Positions 1 to 7,857 of a stretch of DNA of 39,016 nucleotides are shown here, piece by piece. The stretch spans positions 1 to 39,016 of the forward strand of contig CAZLSW010000026.1 in assembly GCA_964562375.1 (NCBI GenBank). The letters run 5' to 3'. Both the position numbers and the translations under genes were made by a program. Origin of the DNA: JAJPXC01 sp964562375 (GTDB lineage Bacteria > Bacteroidota > Bacteroidia > Bacteroidales > Muribaculaceae). A model generated the notes under the pieces. That model was given only the letters and a program-made list of their open reading frames with translations, did no database searches and was not told the DNA's origin. The first letter of the stretch is position 1. Each line of letters begins with the position of its first letter.

Positions 1-242
1 TGACCCATTGACGCGAACCTATGTCAATTTATCCTGCAATTTGACCCATACGCCTAAATTTTAGAGAGCTTACGCTCTTTAATTCACACTAATCCCGGTA
101 GGGGTTTAGTATCGAAATTCGTGTTAATTCTTTGCGCAGCAAAGTTTAATTTATGATTAAAATATAAGTTAAAGCGCTGAATTAGTGAAAATTAGTGTTA
201 ATTCGTGGTTTCTCTAACCACAAGCGAAACTTAAATCATATA
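1..242. other. Intergenic region with decamer repeats and small hairpins, no gene seen
   Basis: I see no gene here. It lies downstream of ruvC. TGACCCAT occurs at 1-8 and again at 42-49. A 7-bp hairpin (63-69 with 74-80, loop TTAC, one G-T pair) is followed by TTAATT and could be a weak terminator. A 5-bp hairpin TTTGC/GCAAA lies at 131-143. A period-10 unit of the form AATT(A/C)GTGnn occurs at 116-135 and 180-209. No function can be assigned from sequence alone. Confidence 0.5.
116..209. repeat. Degenerate decamer repeat, unit AATT(A/C)GTGnn
   Basis: Decamer units begin at 116 and 126, and again at 180, 190 and 200, each opening with AATTCGTG, AATTAGTG or a close variant. A reverse-oriented ATTAGTGT core appears near 81-96. 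Spacing is exactly 10 bp inside each cluster. This is the first of many short-period arrays in spacers of this window. Confidence 0.55.
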
Positions 243-809
243 TTATTTTACCCTGTCGGGATTCTTGGCCACGAAATCCTTCCACGACTTGGCTCCACCC
301 TTGGAGGGGATAGGCTTTGACGTCTCGTAGAAATGGCACAATGCGGCCGCAAGAGCGTCGGTGGCATCGAGTGTGTCGGTGAGATTCTCAGGCGGAATGG
401 CCAAAATCCTTTTCAGCATCTCCATTACCTGTTCCTTGCTGGCGGCGCCGTTACCGGTAATCGCCATCTTGATTTTGCGCGGTTCGTATTCCGTGATGGG
501 CACTTGTCGAGCCAAGGCGGCTGCAATGGCTACACCCTGAGCGCGCCCCAATTTGAGCATCGACTGCACGTTCTTGCCGAAGAACGGGGCCTCAATGGCC
601 ATCTCGTCAGGCAGATACTGCTCCACCAGCCCCAGAACCCGCTCGTAAATGCGTGCCAAGCGCATGTAATGATCGTCGAATTTGTTGAGGCGTATAACAC
701 CCAAGGCTATCATGGCCGGTTTCTTGCCAGTGACGCCCAGGATGCCATATCCCATGATGTTGGTACCCGGGTCTATGCCGATTATTATCTTGTCGTAGCT
801 ACTTTCCAC
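243..809 (-). CDS. ruvC: Holliday junction resolvase RuvC
   Basis: RuvC is the endonuclease that cuts Holliday junctions symmetrically after RuvAB branch migration. The RNase-H-like acidic residues are visible: D13 in GIDPGT, E73 in AIEAPFFGKN, and D148/D151 in DATDALAAALCH. I chose the GTG at 809, which gives 188 residues, the usual RuvC length. An ATG at 857 would add 16 residues inside the upstream gene that do not resemble RuvC. With GTG the stop of the DUF4286 gene and this start overlap by one base (TAGTG), and a GGAG lies about 8 nt upstream. It is the last gene of the minus-strand run. Family identification is very secure; the start is likely. Confidence 0.95.
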   Translation of the reverse strand: MESSYDKIIIGIDPGTNIMGYGILGVTGKKPAMIALGVIRLNKFDDHYMRLARIYERVLGLVEQYLPDEMAIEAPFFGKNVQSMLKLGRAQGVAIAAALARQVPITEYEPRKIKMAITGNGAASKEQVMEMLKRILAIPPENLTDTLDATDALAAALCHFYETSKPIPSKGGAKSWKDFVAKNPDRVK

Positions 810-1111
810 TAAATCAACTCCATAAAGGTGGAAAACCACACGATATTCTCTCCCCAACGGCTGCGTAGGTCGTCGCGAAGCAACGCTGCCGTCTCATCGT
901 GCCAGCGAGTAGCCTCCTCAAGGGAAGGGGAGGGCATCTGGATAGAATAGCTCGCCAATGCTGGATCCACCTCCACTAAAATCCTCAAAAACTGAGGCTC
1001 ACCGAAAATGCCGCTTCCTTTTACGGCAGGAATATACACATCCTTGGCCCAAGTTTCAAAATCTCGGGTCAGCGACTTCAGGACGTGAAAAGAGGTATTT
1101 AAAAGTATCAT
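809..1111 (-). CDS. DUF4286 family small protein
   Basis: This 100-residue protein resembles the DUF4286 family, small cytoplasmic proteins of unknown function common next to ruvC-type genes in Bacteroidetes. It opens with MILLNTSFHV and has a WGENIVWFSTFMELI-like C-terminus, both typical of the family. No signal peptide or membrane segment is seen. Its start overlaps the stop of the upstream glycosyltransferase by 4 nt (ATGA), and its stop overlaps the ruvC GTG by 1 nt, so the three genes look translationally coupled. I infer no function. Confidence 0.85.
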   Translation of the reverse strand: MILLNTSFHVLKSLTRDFETWAKDVYIPAVKGSGIFGEPQFLRILVEVDPALASYSIQMPSPSLEEATRWHDETAALLRDDLRSRWGENIVWFSTFMELI

Positions 1112-1839
1112 TTCTTCTGGAGTTTCAGCACTTTAAGTATATGACGCCAAACAGTGGGGAGAACGCCGTAATAGTGGCACATGATGCGGAAACGCTCCTT
1201 GAGCGATCGGCGATGGTTGCGGGTGGTGACCCCCTCGTTGAGGTAATCTACCAGGTAGTCGTCGATATAATGGTTGCGGCGGGAATGTTGCAAGCAGCGT
1301 ATACACCACTCGTAATCGGCTGAGAATCGGTAACGTAGGTCGAATGGTGAGGTGATTTTCCTTAACGCCACAAAGGCTTGGTGGCACACTACCATACCAT
1401 TGGCAAAACTCTTTATCGACAGCTCCTTGGGTGCGCGGAAATGTCGCTCGCCTATGCGATGTCCTTGGGAATCAACGATTTGGGTTTGCCCATAGATAAT
1501 GCCGGGATAGGCGTTGTCCATGGCCACGTCGGCGATACGCTGAAGTGTGTCGGGAGCATGAAACTTGTCCCCCGCGTTGAGGAATATCACATAGTCGCCC
1601 TGAGCCATCGCAAGTCCCTTATCCATAGCGTAATAGAGACCCTTGTCGGGCTCCGATACAATAACTGTCTGAGGGAGTTTGGCCTCGTAGGCTATCTGGA
1701 GCGTACCATCCGTGGAAGCTCCGTCAATAACCAGATGCTCAAACAATTGGCACGTTTGCTCTCTAACGCTCTGCATGGTCACTGGCAACGTCTTTTCGGC
1801 GTTGTAAGTGACTGTGATTATGGAGAAAAGAGGTTTCAC
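1108..1839 (-). CDS. Family 2 glycosyltransferase
   Basis: This is an inverting GT-A-fold glycosyltransferase that would transfer a sugar from a nucleotide-sugar donor, probably to a cell-surface glycan. The N-terminus MKPLFSIITVTYNAEKTL is the GT2 beta-strand/UDP site. DGASTDGT (39-46) is the nucleotide-binding acidic motif, DKGLYYAMDKG (65-75) is conserved in this subgroup, and NAGD (88-91) takes the place of DxD. There is no membrane helix, so it is probably cytosolic. At 243 residues it is normal for a single-domain enzyme. It starts 83 bp after rnfA and overlaps DUF4286 by 4 nt. Donor and acceptor cannot be deduced; linkage to rnf and ruvC gives no glycan context. Confidence 0.9.
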   Translation of the reverse strand: MKPLFSIITVTYNAEKTLPVTMQSVREQTCQLFEHLVIDGASTDGTLQIAYEAKLPQTVIVSEPDKGLYYAMDKGLAMAQGDYVIFLNAGDKFHAPDTLQRIADVAMDNAYPGIIYGQTQIVDSQGHRIGERHFRAPKELSIKSFANGMVVCHQAFVALRKITSPFDLRYRFSADYEWCIRCLQHSRRNHYIDDYLVDYLNEGVTTRNHRRSLKERFRIMCHYYGVLPTVWRHILKVLKLQKK

Positions 1840-1843
1840 TGGG

Positions 1844-1874
1844 AGTTAAAAGTTAAAAGTTTAAAGTTTAAAGT
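1844..1874. repeat. Heptad tandem array AGTTAAA/AGTTTAA, about 4.4 copies
   Basis: Heptads begin at 1844, 1851, 1858, 1865 and 1872 (partial). The first two are AGTTAAA and the next two AGTTTAA. The array fills much of the spacer between rnfA (stop 1923) and the glycosyltransferase start (1839). The same AGTTTAA word recurs 5 kb away at 6988-7010. TAA occurs on both strands in each unit. Confidence 0.8.
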
Positions 1875-1922
1875 AGCCATCCGGGTGGGACACCGCCGTT
1901 TCGGGGGCTTGGGGGCCGGTTG

Positions 1923-2504
1923 TTAGCCGATGGTGATGCCAGCGAAGCCCATAAAGGCCATTGCCAGCAGGCCGGCGCAGATTAGCGCGATAGGCACCCC
2001 GCGCATGGGTCGGGGTACCTCGGTCATAGCCAATTGCTCGCGGATGCCGGCGAACATGGTCAGCGCCAATGTGAAACCGATAGCCGTGGCTACGGCATAC
2101 ACCACCGATTCGCCAAGGTCAAATCCCTTTTGTGTCACCAATATAGCCACGCCAAGCACAGCACAGTTGGTCGTTATAAGAGGTAGGAACACTCCTAAGG
2201 CCGTGTACAGGGCTGGGGCGATTTTTTTCAAAACGATCTCCACCATTTGCACCAACGCCGCGATGACGAGGATGAAAACTATGGTTTGCATAAAGGTAAG
2301 TCCCAGTGGCACAAGGATATACTCTTGTAGCAGCCAAGTGACTGTAGTGGCCAACGCCATCACAAAAGTAACAGCACCACCCATACCGACGGCCGAACTC
2401 AACTTCTTGGAAACGCCCAAGAAGGGGCATATGCCCAGAAATTGGGCAAATACGATATTATTGACGAATATCGCTGTGACGATAATTGATAAGTAGGTGA
2501 GCAT
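1923..2504 (-). CDS. rnfA: Rnf complex membrane subunit RnfA
   Basis: RnfA is an integral membrane subunit of the ion-translocating ferredoxin:NAD+ oxidoreductase. The 193-residue protein is almost entirely hydrophobic, consistent with six transmembrane helices. It carries the conserved N-terminal NNIVFAQFLGICPFLGVSKK stretch, in which the cysteine is one of those proposed to bind an intramembrane iron-sulfur centre together with RnfE, and a second NCAVLGVA motif near residue 113. Its ATG overlaps the rnfE stop by one base (TGATG). It is the last gene of rnfBCDGEA here; the following gene is an unrelated glycosyltransferase. Length and motifs are normal. Confidence 0.97.
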   Translation of the reverse strand: MLTYLSIIVTAIFVNNIVFAQFLGICPFLGVSKKLSSAVGMGGAVTFVMALATTVTWLLQEYILVPLGLTFMQTIVFILVIAALVQMVEIVLKKIAPALYTALGVFLPLITTNCAVLGVAILVTQKGFDLGESVVYAVATAIGFTLALTMFAGIREQLAMTEVPRPMRGVPIALICAGLLAMAFMGFAGITIG

Positions 2505-3094
2505 CAGGCGTGTCGGGTTTTAATATAGTTGGAGAATGCAATCAGGAATCCCAAGGCGATGAAAGCGCCGGGGGCTAGCACGAAGATGAGCGAGCCGTAG
2601 CTTTCGGGGAACAGCTCCAAGGAGAAAATGCGGCCTGTACCAAGCAACTCGCGCACAGCGCCTAAGAGGGTCAACGCGCAGGTGAAACCAAGTCCCATTC
2701 CCAGACCGTCGCACAAGGAATCGCCCACGGGGTGCTTTGACGCGAACGCCTCGGCGCGACCCAGCAAGATACAATTGACGACAATCAGGGGGATAAAGAT
2801 GCCCAGGCTTTCGTTCAACGCCGGCAAATAGGCTTGCATAATCATCTGTAACACAGTCACAAACGATGCGATAACCACGATGTAGGCCGGGATACGCACC
2901 TTGTCGGGAATCAGGCTTTTAAGGGCCGAGATGGCGCCGTTGGAGCAGATGAGCACAGCCATGGTGGCCAAGCCCATTGACATGCCTGTCAGGGCGCTGC
3001 CCGTGGTGCCGAGGGTGGGGCACATGCCCAAGAGGAGGACAAACGTAGGGTTGTCCTTTACCAAGCCGTTGTATATGATTTGTAACTTATTCAT
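2504..3094 (-). CDS. rnfE: Rnf complex membrane subunit RnfE
   Basis: RnfE is the paralogue and partner of RnfA in the Rnf membrane core. It is a polytopic protein with GMCPTLGTTGSA near residue 25 and NCILLGRAEAFA near residue 110, mirroring the cysteine motifs of RnfA. I chose the ATG at 3094 (MNKLQIIYNGLVKDNPTF), giving 196 residues. An upstream ATG at 3157 would add 21 atypical residues lying within rnfG. With this start the gene overlaps the rnfG stop by 8 nt, and it overlaps rnfA by 1 nt at the other end, as expected for tightly coupled subunits. Confidence 0.96.
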   Translation of the reverse strand: MNKLQIIYNGLVKDNPTFVLLLGMCPTLGTTGSALTGMSMGLATMAVLICSNGAISALKSLIPDKVRIPAYIVVIASFVTVLQMIMQAYLPALNESLGIFIPLIVVNCILLGRAEAFASKHPVGDSLCDGLGMGLGFTCALTLLGAVRELLGTGRIFSLELFPESYGSLIFVLAPGAFIALGFLIAFSNYIKTRHA

Positions 3095-3680
3095 CGTACT
3101 GTGATTTAGCTTGTTGATAAGCGCGCGAGGCGCGGTTGAGAGCGTCGAGGAAGGCACGCGAGCTGATGGTGGCGGCCGTTATTCCATCGATTTGGCCTCC
3201 ATCCTTAGCCACCGTGAGCTCTTTCTTCGAGGGATTTTGGCCGATTACCGAGCGATGACCTTGAGGGTCGCGGAACCATTGCTCCATCTTGGCGCCAAGT
3301 CCCGGAGTTTCAGCGTGTTTGATCACCTGATAACCAGTGATCTCTCCGTCGCGATTGAAGCCATAAATTACGTCAATTTCGCCCGAGAAGCCATTCATGG
3401 AGTAGCTTTCGACTGCGCCGCCAACGAGTTTTCCACCCTTGGTGGCGATATGCACGGGTATCTTGTGGCCATCCATATCCACTTCCACGGTCTCGGCCAT
3501 CGGGTCGTTGTCAAAAGCGGGCGTTACAGCCGCGATGGCATTCACCTTTTTCTGTTTTTCCACCTGGGCGATGGGATCCTCGGTCACCTCATAAACCCAC
3601 GCCAGCACAGCGCCAACCACTATTGTGATGATGCCTAAGGAAAGAATGAGATGCGGCAGAGATGATGATAATTTCTTCAT
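3087..3680 (-). CDS. rnfG: Rnf complex FMN-binding subunit RnfG
   Basis: RnfG carries a covalently bound FMN on the periplasmic face of the Rnf complex. The protein has one N-terminal membrane helix (about residues 10-30) followed by a soluble FMN-binding domain. ETPGLGAKM (124-132) is a conserved family motif. The flavin-attachment site is GITAATISS (167-174), with T171 the predicted FMN-threonine. The usual motif reads SGAT, so the TAAT form is a mild variant. Length 197 is normal. It overlaps rnfD by 4 nt (ATGA) and rnfE by 8 nt. Confidence 0.96.
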   Translation of the reverse strand: MKKLSSSLPHLILSLGIITIVVGAVLAWVYEVTEDPIAQVEKQKKVNAIAAVTPAFDNDPMAETVEVDMDGHKIPVHIATKGGKLVGGAVESYSMNGFSGEIDVIYGFNRDGEITGYQVIKHAETPGLGAKMEQWFRDPQGHRSVIGQNPSKKELTVAKDGGQIDGITAATISSRAFLDALNRASRAYQQAKSQYDE

Positions 3681-4633
3681 TTCTTGGCCCTCCTTTCTCC
3701 GAACTTTCGGGGCTTAACATAGCGGTTGATCAATGGTACGAAACCGTTCATAAGCAAGATGGCGAACGACATACCCTCGGGGTAGGCTCCCCATTGGCGT
3801 ATTATGATGGTAATCAGGCCAATCATCACGCCGTACACCACCATGCCGCGATGGCTCATAGGCGACGTTACATAGTCGGTGGCCATAAAGATAGCACCCA
3901 GAAGCATGCCACCTGAAAGAAGCTGCACCCACGGGTTGATGCCTATGGCCCAAGAGAACACCCCGGCTGTAACGATAATCGAAACGGGAATGTGCCAGGT
4001 GATCACCTTGCGGCAAATCATATACAAGCCGCCCATAATCAGCGCGATTCCACCAACCTCGCCCAGCGAACCGCCAGCCATGCCCAACGCTTTTTGCAAT
4101 AAGTCGACAGCATCAGGCGAAATCTCACCCATTTTGATGGCGCCGAGAATGGTGGCTCCTGTGGAGGCGTCGGTGTAGTTCCAGGGGTTAACCAAAGGTT
4201 CAGGCCAAGTGGTCATTTGGGCTGGAAATGAGATCAATAGGAACACTCGGCCCACCAATGCCGGATTGAAGATATTGCATCCAAGTCCACCGAACGACAT
4301 CTTTCCGATTGCGATTGCCACAACCGCTCCGGTGAGCACGATCCACACGGGCAGGTTACTCGGAAGGTTGAACGCCAAAAGCAAGCCAGTGAGTATGGCC
4401 GAGCCGTTGGCTATAGTTGATTGGCGGCCAAGCATGTAGCGGTTGATCAGATACTCGGTGATGATGCATCCGAGGATAGATGTGATGATTACGATTGCCG
4501 CCCCGATGCCGAAGTAATAGAGCGCGCAAGCCAGTGCCGGTACCAGCGCGATCAGCACTTGCCACATGCACCAGGAGACAGTACGGCGCGTATGGATATG
4601 AGGAGAGGCTGATATAGTTAATAATTGGTTCAT
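3677..4633 (-). CDS. rnfD: Rnf complex membrane flavoprotein RnfD
   Basis: RnfD is a polytopic membrane subunit related to NqrB that binds FMN covalently and takes part in ion translocation. The 318-residue protein begins MNQLLTISASPHIHTRRTV, the typical RnfD opening, has many hydrophobic helices, and contains the flavinylation motif STGATIL with T161 as the likely attachment residue. FGGLGCNIFNPALVGR (114-129) is the conserved NPA-containing segment. The ATG follows a 71-bp spacer after rnfC that contains an octamer repeat, and the stop overlaps rnfG by 4 nt. Confidence 0.97.
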   Translation of the reverse strand: MNQLLTISASPHIHTRRTVSWCMWQVLIALVPALACALYYFGIGAAIVIITSILGCIITEYLINRYMLGRQSTIANGSAILTGLLLAFNLPSNLPVWIVLTGAVVAIAIGKMSFGGLGCNIFNPALVGRVFLLISFPAQMTTWPEPLVNPWNYTDASTGATILGAIKMGEISPDAVDLLQKALGMAGGSLGEVGGIALIMGGLYMICRKVITWHIPVSIIVTAGVFSWAIGINPWVQLLSGGMLLGAIFMATDYVTSPMSHRGMVVYGVMIGLITIIIRQWGAYPEGMSFAILLMNGFVPLINRYVKPRKFGERRAKK

Positions 4634-4647
4634 TTTTTATTATTTTT

Positions 4648-4704
4648 CGAATGAACGAGTGAACGAATGCACGAATGAACGAGAGAATTAACGAATAAAC
4701 GAGA
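4648..4704. repeat. Octamer tandem array, unit CGAATGAA
   Basis: Units start at 4648, 4656, 4664, 4672, 4680 (a 12-nt unit) and 4692, with variants CGAGTGAA, CGAATGCA and CGAATAAA. The array fills the rnfC-rnfD spacer. A related degenerate set is found in the rnfB-rnfC spacer at 6080-6104. Period 8 contrasts with the period 7 found in most other spacers. Confidence 0.75.
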
Positions 4705-6060
4705 TTATTTGGCCGCATTGCGGGCACGCATCGCTGCTCCTACCTTGTTCTTACCTAAGCGGATGTAGTCAAGAATCGGCCGGGCCGAGGGGCAGGTGTA
4801 GGAGCAGGAGCCACATTCCATGCAGTTCATCACCTTGTTTGCCTCCACCTTTTCAAACTCGCCAAGGCGCGACAAAGTAGCCAAAAGATAAGGCTCCAGA
4901 CCCATGGGGCAGGCGTCGACACACGCCGCGCAACGGATGCAGGGCTCCACCTTGCGGCGCTCGCTCATCGACTCAGGCAACATCAGCACTCCCGACACTC
5001 CCTTGATCGTAGGCGCGTCGATCGTCACCACGCTCTTGCCCATCATCGGTCCACCAAGGATAATCTTGCCAGTGTCCTGAGGCACCCCACCGGCGGCTTC
5101 CACCACCGTGGATATGGGCGTACCGATGGCTACGCGGAAGTTGCCGGGATTATTTACCGAAGGACCTGTAACCGTAAGCACACGGCTCATCAAAGGCTCC
5201 CCATAGCGCACGGCGTCGGCCACGGCTAAAGCGGTGGCGCAATTCTGCACAATGGCTCCTACAGCAATTGGAAGTCCTCCCGATGGCACCTCGCGGCCCA
5301 TGATTGCCTCAATCAGTTGTTTCTCGCTCCCCTCGGGATACTTTACCTTAAGGGGCATAATTTCAATTTCGGGGTAAGAAGCAGTGGCTTTGCGCATAGC
5401 CTCAATGGCGTCGGGCTTGTTGTTCTCGATGCCAACAACGCATTTATCAACGCCAGCGGCACGCATCAACAGCCTGATACCAAGCACGATAGCTTCGGGT
5501 TGCTCAAGCATGATGGCATGGTCGTTGGTCAAGAATGGCTCGCACTCCACTCCATTGATAATGAGCAATTCAGCTTTCGATCCCGGGGGAGGCGAAAGTT
5601 TAACTTTGGTGGGGAAGGTAGCACCCCCCAGGCCCACGATACCGGCCTCGTCGATGATTGAAATGATCTCCTTTGGCTCAAGGGCAAGCGCTTCCTCGTC
5701 CGAGCGAATTGGCTGGCGGTTTTTGATAGCCTCAAGGTCGGCCAGGTGCTCCTCCTCTGTGGCTTCGATGGTGACGGTGTCCGCGGGATTGCCGAAAGCC
5801 GTTTTGTGGCGGTCAATCTTGGTGATTGTGCCGGTTATGGGAGTGTGGACATTGGCCGACACGAAGCCCGCGGCCTTGGCTATGATGTCGCCGCGGTTGA
5901 CGTGGTCGCCCTTCTTCAACTCACACTTGGCGATGGCTCCGATGTGCTGGGAGAAAGTCACAACCACCTGTGTGGGCAGCTCCAACTCGACAATCGGCTT
6001 GTGGGCTGTGATTTTATATTCTGGCGGGTGAACGCCGCCTTTGTGGAATGTATGTAGCAT
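4705..6060 (-). CDS. rnfC: Rnf complex NADH-binding iron-sulfur subunit RnfC
   Basis: RnfC is the peripheral cytoplasmic subunit that exchanges electrons with NAD+. The 451 residues comprise an N-terminal RnfC barrel/lipoyl-like region, a flavin/NADH-binding core with GLGGATFPTKVKL (143-155) and NGVECEPFLTNDHA (169-182), and two 4Fe-4S motifs: C374/C377/C380/C384 and C413/C416/C419/C423. The protein lacks the long alanine-rich C-terminal extension of proteobacterial RnfC, as is usual in Bacteroidetes. It lies 49 bp after rnfB, and its stop is followed by an octamer-repeat spacer. Confidence 0.97.
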   Translation of the reverse strand: MLHTFHKGGVHPPEYKITAHKPIVELELPTQVVVTFSQHIGAIAKCELKKGDHVNRGDIIAKAAGFVSANVHTPITGTITKIDRHKTAFGNPADTVTIEATEEEHLADLEAIKNRQPIRSDEEALALEPKEIISIIDEAGIVGLGGATFPTKVKLSPPPGSKAELLIINGVECEPFLTNDHAIMLEQPEAIVLGIRLLMRAAGVDKCVVGIENNKPDAIEAMRKATASYPEIEIMPLKVKYPEGSEKQLIEAIMGREVPSGGLPIAVGAIVQNCATALAVADAVRYGEPLMSRVLTVTGPSVNNPGNFRVAIGTPISTVVEAAGGVPQDTGKIILGGPMMGKSVVTIDAPTIKGVSGVLMLPESMSERRKVEPCIRCAACVDACPMGLEPYLLATLSRLGEFEKVEANKVMNCMECGSCSYTCPSARPILDYIRLGKNKVGAAMRARNAAK

Positions 6061-6079
6061 ATTGGGTTATTTTCTTTTT

Positions 6080-6104
6080 CGAATGCACAAATTCACAAGT
6101 GAGC
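6080..6104. repeat. Degenerate octamer repeat in rnfB-rnfC spacer
   Basis: About three degenerate 8-bp units (CGAATGCA, CAAATTCA, CAAGTGAG) fill the 49-bp spacer between rnfB and rnfC. The first unit is identical to one unit of the rnfC-rnfD array at 4664-4671. The match is weak and short on its own but fits the window-wide pattern. Confidence 0.45.
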
Positions 6105-6109
6105 ATCTG

Positions 6110-6961
6110 CTATTCAGCCGCGACGGCTTCGGGCTTGGGTTTCGGTTTGGGGAAATTGACCGCATGGATGGCTGTTGTGGGACACTGGTCGACACATTTG
6201 CGGCAGAGCTTGCACTTCTCGAAGTCGATGTAAGCCAGATTGTTGGCCACGGTGATAGCGTCGTGGGTGCAGGATTTGGCGCATTTACCGCAACCGATGC
6301 AGGCCACTTTGCACTCCTTGCGAGCCAGGGCGCCTTTCTCCTTATTGGAGCAAGCCACGTATACGCGCATTCCGCGAGGTCCTTTTAAACGTAACTCAAT
6401 CAATGATCGCGGGCACACGTCAACGCATTTACCGCAGGCCACGCATTTGTCCTCGTCGACCTCGGGCATTCCTGTCAGGCGGTTCATGTGGATGGCGTCC
6501 CAAGGGCAAGCTGCCACGCAGTCGCCCTCACCCAAGCATCCGTAGGCACAGTCGGTGGCACCCACCGCTACCATCGACAGGATGGCGCACGAGCGGGCTC
6601 CGTCGTAATGGCTCTTGATGGGGCGGTTCTCGCATGTGCCGTTGCAGTGGATCACTGCGATTTTGGGTTTCTCGGCCACTACTTTCATTCCCATGATATC
6701 GGCGATTTTCTCCATGGCGGCCGCTCCCGCGCCAGGGCAGTTGAAGCCTTCAAGGGAAGTGGCTTTGGCGCAATTCACCGCGAAATCGTGACAACCGTTG
6801 TAGCCGCACGCGCCGCAGTTGGCACCGGGGAGGTGTGCCTCAATCTGCTCGATACGAGGATCTTCTGGCACGTTGAAGCGCTTGGCGATGAAATAGAGCA
6901 GCACGGCTGAGATGATGCCGATGCCGCCGAGCACTATGATGGATGAGATGATGATTGACAT
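6110..6961 (-). CDS. rnfB: Rnf complex ferredoxin-like subunit RnfB
   Basis: RnfB is the entry point for electrons from reduced ferredoxin. An N-terminal membrane anchor (about 2-26) is followed by the RnfB 4Fe-4S domain with C49, C52, C57 and C74. A polyferredoxin region follows with cysteine groups at C138/142/148/152, C173/176/179/183, C221/224/227/231 and C250/253/256/260. That is more clusters than the short proteobacterial form (about 190 residues), giving 283 residues, which is usual for anaerobes. The C-terminus is a PKPKPKPE tail. It is the first rnf gene, 83 bp after the rseC-like gene. Confidence 0.97.
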   Translation of the reverse strand: MSIIISSIIVLGGIGIISAVLLYFIAKRFNVPEDPRIEQIEAHLPGANCGACGYNGCHDFAVNCAKATSLEGFNCPGAGAAAMEKIADIMGMKVVAEKPKIAVIHCNGTCENRPIKSHYDGARSCAILSMVAVGATDCAYGCLGEGDCVAACPWDAIHMNRLTGMPEVDEDKCVACGKCVDVCPRSLIELRLKGPRGMRVYVACSNKEKGALARKECKVACIGCGKCAKSCTHDAITVANNLAYIDFEKCKLCRKCVDQCPTTAIHAVNFPKPKPKPEAVAAE

Positions 6962-6987
6962 TATTACTTCGTAAAAGGGTGAAGTGA

Positions 6988-7010
6988 AAAGTTTAAAGTT
7001 TAAAGTTTAA
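6988..7010. repeat. Heptad tandem array AAAGTTT, 3.3 copies
   Basis: Units start at 6988, 6995 and 7002, with a partial at 7009. This is the same word, in another phase, as the AGTTTAA units at 1858-1874. It sits in the 83-bp spacer between the rseC-like gene and rnfB. The other array of this word lies in the spacer that follows rnfA, so the pair brackets the rnf operon. Confidence 0.8.
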
Positions 7011-7044
7011 GGCTAATGGTGGAGAGAAAATCGTTATTATGTGA

Positions 7045-7482
7045 TCAGGTTATTTCGGTATTTCGAGTGGGATGCTCGGGAAGTTTTTTGACGATCCACT
7101 GGAGGCGGCGCGTGACGCGCTTGCGGCAGCGATAGAGGATGAGGTAATAGGGGATAAGCACAATCAGGCCTCCTAAGGCTGCCCAGCCTTGCGCCACTCT
7201 TAAAGCGAGCAATCCGAAAATTACAAGCAAGAAAAGCACACAGGGGATACCGATCCCTAGCCATACCGCTCTCACTTGGCTCGGCTCGGTGGCGGTTACG
7301 CTCACTCGCTCGCCAACGGTGAAATCCTCGGGGCGTGGCACTTCCACCTTTTGCTCCAAGCTTTGAGAGGCCCCGCACAACACAGCGGCGGCGCATCCCC
7401 CGCAACGCTCGCTCGAGATGATGGCCACGGTGATGCCGTCGGGCTCAACACGTTTCACTATCGCTTGATGGTCGATTTCCAT
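7045..7482 (-). CDS. RseC/MucC-like positive regulator (SoxR-reducing system)
   Basis: This is a small membrane protein of the RseC_MucC family. In other bacteria such proteins accompany Rnf/Rsx complexes (SoxR reduction) or act in envelope stress. In the 145 residues the conserved N-terminal cysteine motif CGGCAAAVLC (C27, C30, C36) is visible, followed by two membrane helices (about 72-93 and 98-116) and a basic tail. Its position directly upstream of rnfB fits a role in assembling or modulating Rnf; that is inference from context. It is 9 nt after yraN. Confidence 0.88.
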   Translation of the reverse strand: MEIDHQAIVKRVEPDGITVAIISSERCGGCAAAVLCGASQSLEQKVEVPRPEDFTVGERVSVTATEPSQVRAVWLGIGIPCVLFLLVIFGLLALRVAQGWAALGGLIVLIPYYLILYRCRKRVTRRLQWIVKKLPEHPTRNTEIT

Positions 7483-7491
7483 GGTGGGGGG

Positions 7492-7857
7492 TTAACGGGT
7501 GCGCAATGGGGGACGGAAGGCGTCCTCGTAATGGGTAATCTCGTACATTTCTGGCTCACCGATTACGGTTATCACGTCGAATTGCGGATAAAATTTCACG
7601 CCGTAGTGACGGATAAACGCATTGGCGGCCGTAGCCAGTCGCGACATTTTCTTGCGGTCGACAGCTGCCAGGGGATCTCCGAAGTCGGATCGGCGCGTCT
7701 TGACCTCCACAAACACGATACGGTCGTCCTTGGTGGCGATGATATCGACCTCGGGACCCACATGGGAATTGGTGTCGACGATGCCGTAACCTTTGGAGAT
7801 GAGATGCTGACGGGCCATCTCCTCGCCCCAGACGCCTAAGTCGTTATGCTGTGCCAT
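7492..7857 (-). CDS. UPF0102 / YraN family endonuclease-like protein
   Basis: A YraN-family (UPF0102) protein of 121 residues, normal for the family. It has the PD-(D/E)xK-like core: GPEVDIIA with D38, then FVEVKTR with E51 and K53. The family is widespread and related to Holliday-junction-type nucleases, but its physiological role is not settled. Its ATG overlaps the holA stop by one base (TAATG), pointing to coupled translation with the DNA polymerase delta subunit. It is soluble, with no signal peptide. Confidence 0.92.
   Translation of the reverse strand: MAQHNDLGVWGEEMARQHLISKGYGIVDTNSHVGPEVDIIATKDDRIVFVEVKTRRSDFGDPLAAVDRKKMSRLATAANAFIRHYGVKFYPQFDVITVIGEPEMYEITHYEDAFRPPLRTR

Noticed and set aside
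810..857. An upstream ATG extending ruvC by 16 codons
   Set aside because: The extension overlaps the end of the DUF4286 gene in another frame and is not RuvC-like. The GTG at 809 gives a normal length and a TAGTG junction.
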